Source: a bacterium
GTDB lineage: Bacteria > Bacteroidota > Bacteroidia > Chitinophagales > Saprospiraceae
DNA: 64,000 nucleotides
NCBI GenBank assembly: GCA_024742755.1
Contig: JANSXW010000005.1
Span: 25,674-89,673, forward strand
Direction of reading: 5' to 3'
How positions within the stretch are numbered: the first letter of the stretch is position 1; every line of letters begins with the position of its first letter. The notes under the pieces were generated by a model. It made no database searches. It worked only from the letters and a program-made list of their open reading frames with translations, and was not told where the DNA came from. The translations under genes were made by a program, and so were the position numbers. This document shows positions 26,321 to 34,515 of the stretch, one piece after another.

Positions 26321-26977
26321 TCAGGGCCGGATTTGCTCAAAAAGCCTCCGCAACGCCTCCCGCTCTACCGTATGCTTCCCTTCAAAAGTATGTACCTGAT
26401 ACGCCATGGGCAATTGCGCGGCAAGTGCTTGTTGCGCGGCGATGCGTTCAGGTGTGATAAAGGGGTCTTCCACACCGTACACAAAATGCAGTGGCTTGTC
26501 CTGAAGGCAGCTCCGGGCGGGCGTGTAGTCAATATCCTCTGGAATGCTGCCCGCCCAAAGGACGAGATGAGAAAAGGCAGGCTTTTCCCGGGCCATCCAC
26601 CGGAGCTGGGTTGCGCAGCCCTGTGAGAAGCCCAGCAGTATAATCTTTGCATTGGCTGGCAAATCAGATGTGAAGTGCTCGTACAACCTGGTCAGGTAAG
26701 CCGAAAAATCTGCAATTTCAGCCAGCCGGTCCTCCTTTGTCATCCAGCTCGCTACTACGTTACCGGAAAGCCCGCCCCAGTAGAAGCGGGAAAGCCCCTC
26801 CGGTGCCACCACCAGGGTGTCCGGACGGGCAATGACATCGAACTTCTTGATAAAGTGTTTCGCCAGCTGCCCGTAGCCGTGGCAGGCGATAACCAGGCAG
26901 TTGGTCTGCGCTGAGGGATGGCCAAGGGTAAAATAGCGGGCCGTACGCTGAACGCGGAGGTGATGTTCTTCAATCAA
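26321..26977 (-). CDS. Alpha/beta-hydrolase, phospholipase/carboxylesterase type
   Basis: 218 residues, the usual length for YpfH/carboxylesterase-like esterases. Nucleophile elbow GFSQG (Ser in ILLGFSQGCATQLRW), catalytic Asp in YGVEDPFITPE, and catalytic His in FEGKHTVERE. CHGYGQLAKHF provides the oxyanion region and APEGLSRFYWGG the lid area. It is cytoplasmic, with no signal peptide. The reading frame begins with TTG (MIEEHHLRVQRTARYFTLG); no in-frame ATG exists between the upstream stop and this point. The upstream gene ends 8 bases away, suggesting an operon. Confidence 0.85.
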   Translation of the reverse strand: MIEEHHLRVQRTARYFTLGHPSAQTNCLVIACHGYGQLAKHFIKKFDVIARPDTLVVAPEGLSRFYWGGLSGNVVASWMTKEDRLAEIADFSAYLTRLYEHFTSDLPANAKIILLGFSQGCATQLRWMAREKPAFSHLVLWAGSIPEDIDYTPARSCLQDKPLHFVYGVEDPFITPERIAAQQALAAQLPMAYQVHTFEGKHTVEREALRRLFEQIRP

Positions 26978-26985
26978 GGCAGCAG

Positions 26986-27897
26986 TTATTGGTTTCCGCG
27001 CCCAAAGATATCTTTTTTGCGGTTGTCCAAAATGGGCGATGGGCGGGGCGCTTCTTCAGACACCTGGTCGAAGACCTTTTCTACGTGTGTCCATTTGCCG
27101 TCTTTTTCAAACTTGTAAGCTTCGTAGCTGCCATCGGGGTAATAGGTCAGGCCTTCGCCGTGGGGGCCGTTTTGCCCGATGAGGTGGTCAAACATGATCA
27201 TCTCCAATACATCGTCGTAGTTGAGGCGGGTGCTTACTTCTGCGGAATACTCCCGGACTACGCGGTGCTTTACCTTTCCCGGGCCGTGCTGGAAAACCGG
27301 CGCCCCAAATTTGGGCTCCCCGTCCTTAAAAACGAGCACATCCACAAGCTTCCGCTTCCGGAACAGCTCGTACCCATCGTACCCAAAAAGCAGGTAATGG
27401 CGGTCCCGTTTTTTGCCCGCTTGTTTGATGTTGTAGTAAACCGCACCGTACCAGTAATCGGGGCTCATGCCCTCATACTCCGGCATACGCACCTCTGCTG
27501 AATGGTCCTCCAGTGGATAAACCCGGCCGGACCCATGCTGTAAAAACCCACCGTAGCGGTAATCGTTTTCGCTCACGTACAACTGCCAGGTAAATATCCG
27601 GAACGTGCTGTCCTGAGGGTACTGAATGGAGATGCCCTGCAATCCGGAAAAGGGATATTGAAAGGCATTATCGGCAGAGAGGGCTTCCTGCAACAGGGTT
27701 TTAATGGCTGTATTTGCTTTCAGGCGGTGCTCGGTGAGGGAATCGCGCAGGACCGTTTTGGCAAGCCCCGAAAGGGAATCCTCCACCATTTCAAAGTAGG
27801 TAAAATCTTGGGTCGTTTTTTCTGCCTGCGCCGCTGCCGGGGCCGCAGCAAGCGTAAGAAAAGCGCAAATACAAAACAGGATTAGCCTGGAAATCAT
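26986..27897 (-). CDS. Secreted hypothetical protein
   Basis: 303 residues, signal peptide MISRLILFCICAFLTLAAAPAAAQA. The body has regular aromatic motifs (DYWYGAVYYNIKQAGKKRDRHYLLFGYDGYELF, PHGEGLTYYPDGSYEAYKFEKDGKWTHVEKVF). Family name not known to me, but the layout looks like periplasmic or surface proteins common in Bacteroidota. No catalytic motif or sorting domain is seen. 8 bases upstream of the esterase gene and probably in the same transcript. Confidence 0.78.
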   Translation of the reverse strand: MISRLILFCICAFLTLAAAPAAAQAEKTTQDFTYFEMVEDSLSGLAKTVLRDSLTEHRLKANTAIKTLLQEALSADNAFQYPFSGLQGISIQYPQDSTFRIFTWQLYVSENDYRYGGFLQHGSGRVYPLEDHSAEVRMPEYEGMSPDYWYGAVYYNIKQAGKKRDRHYLLFGYDGYELFRKRKLVDVLVFKDGEPKFGAPVFQHGPGKVKHRVVREYSAEVSTRLNYDDVLEMIMFDHLIGQNGPHGEGLTYYPDGSYEAYKFEKDGKWTHVEKVFDQVSEEAPRPSPILDNRKKDIFGRGNQ

Positions 27898-27992
27898 ACT
27901 ATCGTTTTTGGACTAATCGAATAACGTTCAGTTGGCATTCCATATTTTGGACGGCCTCAAATCCCTGCTGCGGGAGTGGCTGTGGTTGGTGG

Positions 27993-29093
27993 CTACCGGT
28001 AGCGTTTGCCCTTGTTGTTTTTGTAATCCTGAAAGATGAACTCCCCCAGCCCCTGCAGGCTACTGTAGAAAGCTTTGCCATTATTGGCCTGGGTAAATTG
28101 CTCCACAAAATTTTGAAGGTAAGGGTCGCGGGCAATCATGAAGGTCGTGATGGGGATGTCAATTTTCCGGCAGCGCTGGGCCAGGTTGAGCGTGCGGTTA
28201 ACGATGGTGCGGTCGAGCCCAAAGCTGTTTTTGTAGTAACGCTTGCCTTTTTTGATGCAGGTCGGCTTGCCATCCGTAATCATAAAGATTTGCTTATTCG
28301 GATTCTTGCGGCGGCGCAGGATGTCCATGGCCAGCTCCAGCCCTGCTACCGTGTTGGTGTGGTAGGGGCCCACTTCAAGGTAAGGCAGGTCTTTGATTTC
28401 AATGCGCCATGCATCGTTGCCGAACACAATGACATCAAGGGTGTCCTTGGGATAGCGGGTGGTGATGAGTTCGGAAAGGGCCATAGCGACTTTCTTGGCT
28501 GGCGTAATCCGGTCCTCTCCGTACAAAATCATGGAGTGTGAAATATCGATCATCAGCACCGTGCTCATCTGGCTTTGATAGAAGGTCTCCTTGACTTCCA
28601 GGTCGTCGTGGGTCAGCTTGAAGTCATCGATGCCGTGGTTGATTTGTGCATTGCGCAGGCTTTCTGAGACCGCCAGCTGATCCAATGGGTCGCCAAATTG
28701 AAAAGGGCGAAGATCAGAAGTGGTTTCATTGCCTCCACCGCCGAAGTTGGTGTTGTGGCTGCCCCGCTTAGACTTTTTGAGTTTGCCAAAGATATCCTCC
28801 AGCGCTTTTTGGCGCAGGGCAATTTCCATCTTAGCGGAAGGGACAAAGTTGGCGTTGTCGCGGTCCTGCTGCTGAATATACCCTTTGTCAATCAGGTCTT
28901 GTATGAAATCTGCCATGCCGTACTCCTCGTCGGTCAGGTCGTATTGCTTGTCCAGTTCGGTGAGCCAGGAAAGCGCCTCGCTTACATCGCCCGAGGTGTG
29001 TACCAGCAACTCCTGGAACAATTTAAGCAGCTTCTCGAAAGAAGCGCCACCTTCCTGCCCGGGAACATATTCTGAGAATTTCCAACCGATCAT
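27993..29093 (-). CDS. VWA-domain protein
   Basis: 366 residues, cytoplasmic. Residues about 1-150 are helical and charged. The von Willebrand A domain at about 175-350 holds a MIDAS motif, DISHS in STVLMIDISHSMIL, with the later Thr in PYHTNTVAGL and the Asp in MITDGKPT. Such proteins often pair with a MoxR/BchI-type AAA+ ATPase as a metal-dependent chaperone; no ATPase gene is adjacent, so the partner must lie elsewhere. Function not assigned beyond the domain. Confidence 0.87.
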   Translation of the reverse strand: MIGWKFSEYVPGQEGGASFEKLLKLFQELLVHTSGDVSEALSWLTELDKQYDLTDEEYGMADFIQDLIDKGYIQQQDRDNANFVPSAKMEIALRQKALEDIFGKLKKSKRGSHNTNFGGGGNETTSDLRPFQFGDPLDQLAVSESLRNAQINHGIDDFKLTHDDLEVKETFYQSQMSTVLMIDISHSMILYGEDRITPAKKVAMALSELITTRYPKDTLDVIVFGNDAWRIEIKDLPYLEVGPYHTNTVAGLELAMDILRRRKNPNKQIFMITDGKPTCIKKGKRYYKNSFGLDRTIVNRTLNLAQRCRKIDIPITTFMIARDPYLQNFVEQFTQANNGKAFYSSLQGLGEFIFQDYKNNKGKRYR

Positions 29094-29201
29094 AAGTTTC
29101 TTTTTTAGTAAGGCTTCCTTAACGGACCTATAGACATGAAATGACAGTCGCCCTGAAAAAGTTCAGAGCGACCAGGTCTTATGCTTTATATGGAAGGCTG
29201 C

Positions 29202-29756
29202 TCAGGCAGGCGTGTCATTTTCTACCTCACAGCACTTTACCAGCCCCAGGTAGTCCACGCGGTCTGATGCCAGCTTGTGAATGAAGCTGTTCTTGATTTC
29301 GCCATCCTGAATCACAAAGGCGCCGGGCATTTGAAAGCCATCGCCCAGCTGAGGGCCAATTCCATGTCCGGCCACCACCCCGGCAGAGAAGCCCCGTATC
29401 CAGGATTGCAGGCCGAAAAGCTGGGTGAAATTACCTTTGACCAGGCCGAACTCCGTGTAGTATTTGCACTCAGGGTCACTGATGTGCTGCACGCCCTCCA
29501 GCCCGTAGCGGTTGAAGTAGCGCTCGGCGATTTCATTGTCCGTCATGTGGACGAAAACCAGCTCAGAACCTGATGCCTCAATATCCTCCCGTTCCTTGGA
29601 AATATCAGCGAGTGCTTCCCGGCAGAAGGTACAGCCAAAATGCCGGAGAAAAACCAGCAAAACCGGCTTATTTTCAGATAAGGCCATCAGGCTGGCGCCT
29701 TCATTGGTCACCATTTCCTGCAAAAGCTCATTCTCGAGTGAACGGTTGGTTTCCAT
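29202..29756 (-). CDS. AhpC/TSA-like thioredoxin-fold redox protein
   Basis: 184 residues. The thioredoxin-fold core starts at KPVLLVFLRHFGCTFCREALADI, with a CTFC redox pair at the end of the first strand as in the AhpC/TSA_2 (PRXL2/SelL-like) group. It is followed by ELVFVHMTDNEIAERYFNRY and the cis-Pro area QMPGAFVIQDGEI. No signal peptide, so cytoplasmic. A peroxide- or thiol-reducing role is likely but the substrate is unknown. A C-terminal CC pair (VKCCEVEND) is an additional oddity. Confidence 0.8.
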   Translation of the reverse strand: METNRSLENELLQEMVTNEGASLMALSENKPVLLVFLRHFGCTFCREALADISKEREDIEASGSELVFVHMTDNEIAERYFNRYGLEGVQHISDPECKYYTEFGLVKGNFTQLFGLQSWIRGFSAGVVAGHGIGPQLGDGFQMPGAFVIQDGEIKNSFIHKLASDRVDYLGLVKCCEVENDTPA

Positions 29757-29929
29757 ACATTTTTTGATTTTCAGTATTCTTCAACATCCGTGGCTAAACA
29801 TTGTTCTCGCCCTGGTCGAAGAATGTGTTTCAGGGTATCTGCTTTGTGCTGTCTGCGATGTTAAATATCGAACAAAAAATGCAACTCCGGAAATGGAATT
29901 TGTCTGAAAAAAGCAACAATCCGCCCAAC

Positions 29930-29967
29930 AAAAAGACAGGGGCTCCCGCATGGTTGCGAAAGCCCCT
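29930..29967 (-). terminator. Intrinsic terminator of mdh
   Basis: Read on the minus strand: AGGGGCT, 16-base loop region, AGCCCCT, then GTCTTTTTG. It lies 27 bases past the mdh stop. Inside the loop, CGCA / TGCG can extend the stem. Confidence 0.8.
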
Positions 29968-29993
29968 CTCAGGTAGCAGGTCTGCCTTGGCCA

Positions 29994-30926
29994 TTAAATG
30001 TCCATCTTCTCAAATACGTCCATTACGGAGCGTACATGCTGAGCCGATTCTGCCAGCAGTGCTTTCTCATCGTCGTTGAGCTGCAGCTCGATGATTTGCT
30101 CAATGCCGTTTTTGCCCAGCTTCACCGGAGCGCCGAGGAACATATCATTGATGCCATACTGCCCGTCGAGGCGCACGCAGCAAGGGAAAATGCGCTGCTC
30201 ATCGCGTACGATGGATTCCACCATCTGAGCAGCTGCCGCACCCGGTGCATACCAGGCAGAAGTGCCCATCAGCTTAACCAGTTCGCCACCACCTACTTTG
30301 GTGCGCTCTACGATGGCATCCAGTTTGTCTTTGTCGATGAGTTCAAGCACAGGGATGCCCGCCACGGTAGTGTAACGGGGCAGTGGCACCATCGTATCAC
30401 CGTGCCCGCCCATCAGTACGGCCTGAATATCCTTGGGAGACACGTTCAGCTCCGTAGAAAGGAATGCCCGGTAACGCGCTGTATCGAGGATGCCCGCCAT
30501 TCCGAATACACGGGAAGCATCAAGGCCGGAAGCTTTGTAGGCCGCGTAAGTCATGACGTCCAGTGGGTTGGACACCACGATGATAATAGGATTCTTGGAG
30601 TGCTCCATGATAGAGCTGGAAACCATATTGACAATCTTGGCGTTGGTAGCGATCAAATCATCGCGGCTCATGCCAGGCTTACGTGGAATACCGGCGGTGA
30701 TCACCACAATATCCGAATCGGCAGTCGCTGCGTAATCTTCCGTTCCGACCAGCCGGGTGCTGTAGTAATCGATTGGAGCCTGCTGCCAGCTGTCCAGCGC
30801 TTTTCCTCGCGCCATGTCGCCTTTGATGTCCAGCAGGACGACTTCGTTAACCAGGTCCTTATGGGCCAAAACATTAGCACAGGTTGCGCCCACATTGCCG
30901 GCGCCGACTACGGTTACTTTACTCAT
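29994..30926 (-). CDS. mdh: Malate dehydrogenase
   Basis: 310 residues, LDH-like MDH group as in Bacteroidota and Chloroflexi. Interconverts malate and oxaloacetate with NAD in the TCA cycle. Visible: NAD-binding GAGNVGATCANVLAHKD, the Asp of LLDIKGD that favours NAD, substrate arginines in TAGIPRKPGMSRDDL, VVSNPLDVMTYAAYKASGL, and catalytic His in VLMGGHGDTMVPLPRY. Monocistronic, with its own promoter element and terminator. Confidence 0.96.
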   Translation of the reverse strand: MSKVTVVGAGNVGATCANVLAHKDLVNEVVLLDIKGDMARGKALDSWQQAPIDYYSTRLVGTEDYAATADSDIVVITAGIPRKPGMSRDDLIATNAKIVNMVSSSIMEHSKNPIIIVVSNPLDVMTYAAYKASGLDASRVFGMAGILDTARYRAFLSTELNVSPKDIQAVLMGGHGDTMVPLPRYTTVAGIPVLELIDKDKLDAIVERTKVGGGELVKLMGTSAWYAPGAAAAQMVESIVRDEQRIFPCCVRLDGQYGINDMFLGAPVKLGKNGIEQIIELQLNDDEKALLAESAQHVRSVMDVFEKMDI

Positions 30927-30963
30927 AATTTTTTATTGGTTTTGCTAATTGACTGATCTGTAT

Positions 30964-31005
30964 CCGCTGATCCTTTCGTCAGGATGGGTCAGCGGGGCAA
31001 ACTTA
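30964..31005 (-). promoter_or_regulatory. mdh promoter -7 element and 5'-UTR hairpin
   Basis: On the minus strand, TAAGTTTG at 31005-30998 matches the Bacteroidota -7 consensus TAnnTTTG exactly; the -33 box is weak (TTCG 19 bases upstream). Directly downstream, CCGCTGA...ATCC and GGAT...TCAGCGG (30964-30995) fold into a hairpin with a 3-base bulge at the 5' end of the message. Confidence 0.5.
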
Positions 31006-31148
31006 ATTAATTATCTTCAGCTTCCGAAGTAACTTTCGTCATATCAATTGCTGCAATTCATCACTTTTTCAGGGCGTTTGCCGGTTTTTTTGCCTTTTAT
31101 TTTATCGGGTTTGGCACACGTGAGACAAATCGTATTTTAAATTTTTGC

Positions 31149-31156
31149 TACTTTTG
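31149..31156 (+). promoter_or_regulatory. -7 promoter element for the first metalloprotease gene
   Basis: TACTTTTG fits TAnnTTTG exactly, 91 bases before the ATG. No good -33 TTTG at the usual 17-23 base spacing, so moderate confidence. Together with the mdh promoter it accounts for most of the 320-base divergent gap. Confidence 0.4.
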
Positions 31157-31246
31157 CGGAGCCAAATTTCCTTACTGAAAGGATAAGAATAAAACAAATT
31201 TTGCCTCCCTTTGCCGAGGTCTTCATCAGCAAAATAATACTTGGAA

Positions 31247-32785
31247 ATGTTTAAAAGGTTTTTCCTTATGCTTTTTGTGGCACTGTCAGCCCTGTTTTCT
31301 GCTCAGGCGCAGGAAACGCACTTCCCCTGCGGGCTTGACCACGAAGGTGCACAAATTCTTACCGAGCGCCTCCTCGAAAACAGAGCCGCTTTGGAAGCCG
31401 GCCTGATCACTGAACGCAGTACCAGCTATGTGCCTGTTAAATTCCACCTCGTTGGCCAGGCCGATGGCTCCGGGCGGGTATCGCCTTCCAGAGTTCTTGA
31501 TCAGCTGTGTGCCCTCAATGAGGATTTTGCACCAGCAGACATTCAGTTCTACATCAAGGATGGTTTCAATGAAATCTTCAATAATGCGGTGTTTGAAAAC
31601 CATTCCAACACGCAGAACACGATCATGGAATTTGCGAGGGACAACAACGCCATCAATGTTTTCATCCCCGCTAATGCCAACACCGGCGGCGGAGGGATCG
31701 GTACCACTCTGGGGTATTATTCACCCTTCAAAGACTGGCTGGTCATCCGCAAAAATGACGTGGGCACCTCTGAAATCACTATGACCCACGAATTTGGCCA
31801 CTTCTTCAGCCTCCCCCACCCTTTCAATGGCTGGGACTTCGAACCCTGGGAAGCAGCCATGCATGGCACCACCGTCAACCAGACTACTGCTCCGGATAAT
31901 TTCACGCCGGTAGAGCTGGCCGATGGCAGCAATTGCGGAAGCGCGGGCGACTTTATCTGCGACACCCCGCCCAACTACAACTTCGGCTTCGGCTGGTCCA
32001 ACTGCAATTTTACCACAGAAGTAAAGGACCGCAACGGCGATGTGCTTGACCCCGAGGAGCGCCTCTTCATGAGCTACTTCCTGAATTGCCCACGGGACGA
32101 GTACTTCTTCTCTGATGACCAGATCTCGCTTATGCAGGCAGACCTGGCGTCCCCCCAGCGTTCTTATATCAGGAGCAACCATACGCCAGTGCTGGAAGAA
32201 ATCACGGAAACACCGGTGCTTACCGGTCCGATCAACAGCGAGATTGTGGAAGGCTTCAACGCGGTGAACTTGTCCTGGGATGCCGTACCTGGTGCTCAGG
32301 CTTATGTCCTGCAAATTTCACGCCTGCCTACCTTCTCGGCTACACTTACGGTCTATGACGAAGTAGTCTACGGCACCTCAAAAGTAATTAATGGCTTGCT
32401 GGAAAACACCAACTACTTCTGGCGGGTACGGCCCTTCAGCGCTTACCGAACCTGCACTGAGTTCTCTGATGCTGAAGCCTTCACCACCGGCAGTACCGTA
32501 GCAGCCGACGAAATTGAACTGCTTGACGTATTCAACGTGGCGCCGAACCCCGTAAGCGGCCAAGCCAACGTACAGATCAACTTAAAAGCCAATCAGGCCT
32601 TCCCGGCATGGGTTTCTGTGCACAACATGGCAGGGCAGGAAATTGCGCAGCTGGGCGAGGTGAAGGTACAGCAAGGCAGCAACACCTTTGAAGTGCCTGC
32701 TCAGAACCTCAGCCCGGGCGTATACCTCATTGGGCTCAGCAGCCCGGAAGGCCGGCAGTTTAAGCGGTTGGTGGTCACCCGCTAA
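31247..32785 (+). CDS. Secreted M43-type metalloprotease with T9SS sorting domain, copy 1
   Basis: 512 residues from the ATG at 31247; an upstream in-frame TTG adds two residues. Signal peptide MFKRFFLMLFVALSALFSAQAQ. Zinc-metalloprotease domain: HEFGHFFSLPH at 181-191 is the metzincin HExxHxxxxxH motif, ADGSNCGSAGDFICDTPP is the M43 Cys-rich loop, and LFMSYF the Met-turn. A fibronectin-III-like domain follows (NLSWDAVPGAQAYVLQISRLPTFS ... NYFWRVRPFSAY), then a type A sorting domain (NVAPNPVSGQANVQINL ... FKRLVVTR). Expected to be secreted and to degrade extracellular protein. First of three tandem paralogues. Confidence 0.9.
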   Translation: MFKRFFLMLFVALSALFSAQAQETHFPCGLDHEGAQILTERLLENRAALEAGLITERSTSYVPVKFHLVGQADGSGRVSPSRVLDQLCALNEDFAPADIQFYIKDGFNEIFNNAVFENHSNTQNTIMEFARDNNAINVFIPANANTGGGGIGTTLGYYSPFKDWLVIRKNDVGTSEITMTHEFGHFFSLPHPFNGWDFEPWEAAMHGTTVNQTTAPDNFTPVELADGSNCGSAGDFICDTPPNYNFGFGWSNCNFTTEVKDRNGDVLDPEERLFMSYFLNCPRDEYFFSDDQISLMQADLASPQRSYIRSNHTPVLEEITETPVLTGPINSEIVEGFNAVNLSWDAVPGAQAYVLQISRLPTFSATLTVYDEVVYGTSKVINGLLENTNYFWRVRPFSAYRTCTEFSDAEAFTTGSTVAADEIELLDVFNVAPNPVSGQANVQINLKANQAFPAWVSVHNMAGQEIAQLGEVKVQQGSNTFEVPAQNLSPGVYLIGLSSPEGRQFKRLVVTR

Positions 32786-32843
32786 CTTTTGACTAAGCCG
32801 ATGCCCTTCTTTTTCTGAAAGAGAAACGACAATTCACTTCTTA

Positions 32844-32890
32844 CCAATAATGCCCAATGAACTACTTGTTTTATTGGGCATTATTATTGG
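32844..32890. repeat. Hairpin-forming inverted repeat between proteases 1 and 2
   Basis: AATAATGCCCAAT (inside 32844-32858) pairs with ATTGGGCATTATT (32873-32885), loop of 14 bases that includes TTGTTTT. It lies 60 bases past the stop of protease 1. A T-run after the stem is missing, so termination is uncertain; it could also stabilise the 3' end of the message. Confidence 0.5.
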
Positions 32891-32949
32891 TCCGGGCGGC
32901 AAAATCAGATGGCGCCTGCACATTGGATATAAAATAACAAATCTGCCAG

Positions 32950-34452
32950 ATGAATTTAAAACGACACCCATTCTGTCTATTTCTGCTTATTTTGATAACC
33001 GGCTATACAGAATTGTCCGCACAGGCTACAGACAACTTCTGCGCCACCCCTCCCGGAAAAAGCGAGTGGCTGGAATCCTATCAGCGCAATCCGGAACATT
33101 ACGCCGTCCGCTCAGACGAGTTGCGCTACATTCCAATGACCATTCACCTGGTCGGTACCGACGAAGGATCGGGCTTTTTTACCGGTGAGCAACTGGCAGA
33201 TGCGCTTTGTACTTTGAATGAAGACTTTTTGCCTGCCGATTTGCAATTTTTTATTGCGGGAGACATCCGGTATATCAGCAATTCCACCTACTATCAGCAT
33301 ACGTTTGGGCAAGGGTTTCAAATGATGCAGGAGAACAACGTGCCCAACACCGTCAACTGCTACTTTGTGCAAGACCCCGCCGGGGCCTGCGGTTACTTCT
33401 CTCCCGGAGCCGATGCCGTAGCGATGTCAAAGGGTTGCAGCGGCGTCAATAGCCATACCTGGGCGCATGAGCTCGGGCATTTCTTTTCCCTGCCTCACAC
33501 CTTTTCGGGTTGGGAAGGCACAGACTACAGCCCCATTGATCCTACTCCTGCGTTCATCAATGGCCGCCGGGTGGAACGCGTAGACGGTGACTTTTGCAGT
33601 ACGGCGGGCGATGGCTTTTGCGATACGCCGCCCGACTACCTGAGCTACCGGTGGAATTGCAATAATGAGGAGTTGAGCAATGTGCAGCAAAAAGATCCGG
33701 CCGACTCCACCTTCCGCTCTGATGGCACGTACTTCATGAGCTACGCAAGCGACCGGTGCATGAACCGTTTTTCGGATGAGCAAATTACTGCCATGCGCGC
33801 TAATATTGAATTTCAGCGCCCGGGCCTCCTGCTCAACCCTTTCCTCCCGGATTTGATTCCGGATACCTTTGAAGTGGTGCTGACGGCCCCTGATTCCGGT
33901 GCTGTTTTTGACGTTACCAGCTCCGTTACCTTAGAGTGGGAAGCGGTGCCTGGTGCGATTGGTTACGCTATAGACTTTGATTTCTACGTGCCCTTTAATG
34001 GTGCTACCATCAACTTCAGGAGCTACACCGCATCCACCAATAGCCTAACCATCAATAACCTGCAATCCAACCGCACTTATGTTTGGAGGGTCCGCCCCTT
34101 CAGCCGCTATGATGGTTGCACAGTGTACAGCCCTCCCAAAGCATTCACGGTGGGCACTTTCGTGGACAGCAAAGAAGCAACATTAGCCAACTACGGGCTT
34201 AGGGCTTTCCCCCAACCGGCAAGCCTGAGTACCGGGCACTTCAGTGTGGCATACGAAATTCCCGGAAACGAGCTGGCCCAACTTCGCCTGATCAACAGCA
34301 GTGGACAGGCCGTGCAAAACCTGCAGTTTGAGGCGCTGCCCGGAAAGCAGGTGATAGAAGTCCCAACGAGGGGCCTGCCGCCCGGGTTTTACCTCCTGGA
34401 GCTGACGACAAACACCGGGCGGTGGGTGGAAAAATTGAGCCTGTCCCGTTAG
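32950..34452 (+). CDS. Secreted M43-type metalloprotease with T9SS sorting domain, copy 2
   Basis: 500 residues. Signal peptide MNLKRHPFCLFLLILITGYTELSA. The start of the mature protein, FCATPPGKSEWLESYQRNP, is shared with copy 3. Catalytic HELGHFFSLPH at 173-183, Cys-rich GDFCSTAGDGFCDTPPDYLS, and Met-turn YFMSYA. Fibronectin-like domain (TLEWEAVPGAIGYAIDFDFYVPF ... TYVWRVRPFSRYDGC). The C-terminal sorting domain has FPQPAS where YPNP is normal, and ends WVEKLSLSR. Closer to copy 3 than to copy 1 in the N-terminal part. Confidence 0.9.
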   Translation: MNLKRHPFCLFLLILITGYTELSAQATDNFCATPPGKSEWLESYQRNPEHYAVRSDELRYIPMTIHLVGTDEGSGFFTGEQLADALCTLNEDFLPADLQFFIAGDIRYISNSTYYQHTFGQGFQMMQENNVPNTVNCYFVQDPAGACGYFSPGADAVAMSKGCSGVNSHTWAHELGHFFSLPHTFSGWEGTDYSPIDPTPAFINGRRVERVDGDFCSTAGDGFCDTPPDYLSYRWNCNNEELSNVQQKDPADSTFRSDGTYFMSYASDRCMNRFSDEQITAMRANIEFQRPGLLLNPFLPDLIPDTFEVVLTAPDSGAVFDVTSSVTLEWEAVPGAIGYAIDFDFYVPFNGATINFRSYTASTNSLTINNLQSNRTYVWRVRPFSRYDGCTVYSPPKAFTVGTFVDSKEATLANYGLRAFPQPASLSTGHFSVAYEIPGNELAQLRLINSSGQAVQNLQFEALPGKQVIEVPTRGLPPGFYLLELTTNTGRWVEKLSLSR

Positions 34453-34515
34453 GCGCTTCAGCTACCGGGTGGAGAACTGCCCGCCATTGTTTATCTTTCG
34501 GAAAAATGCAGACCG

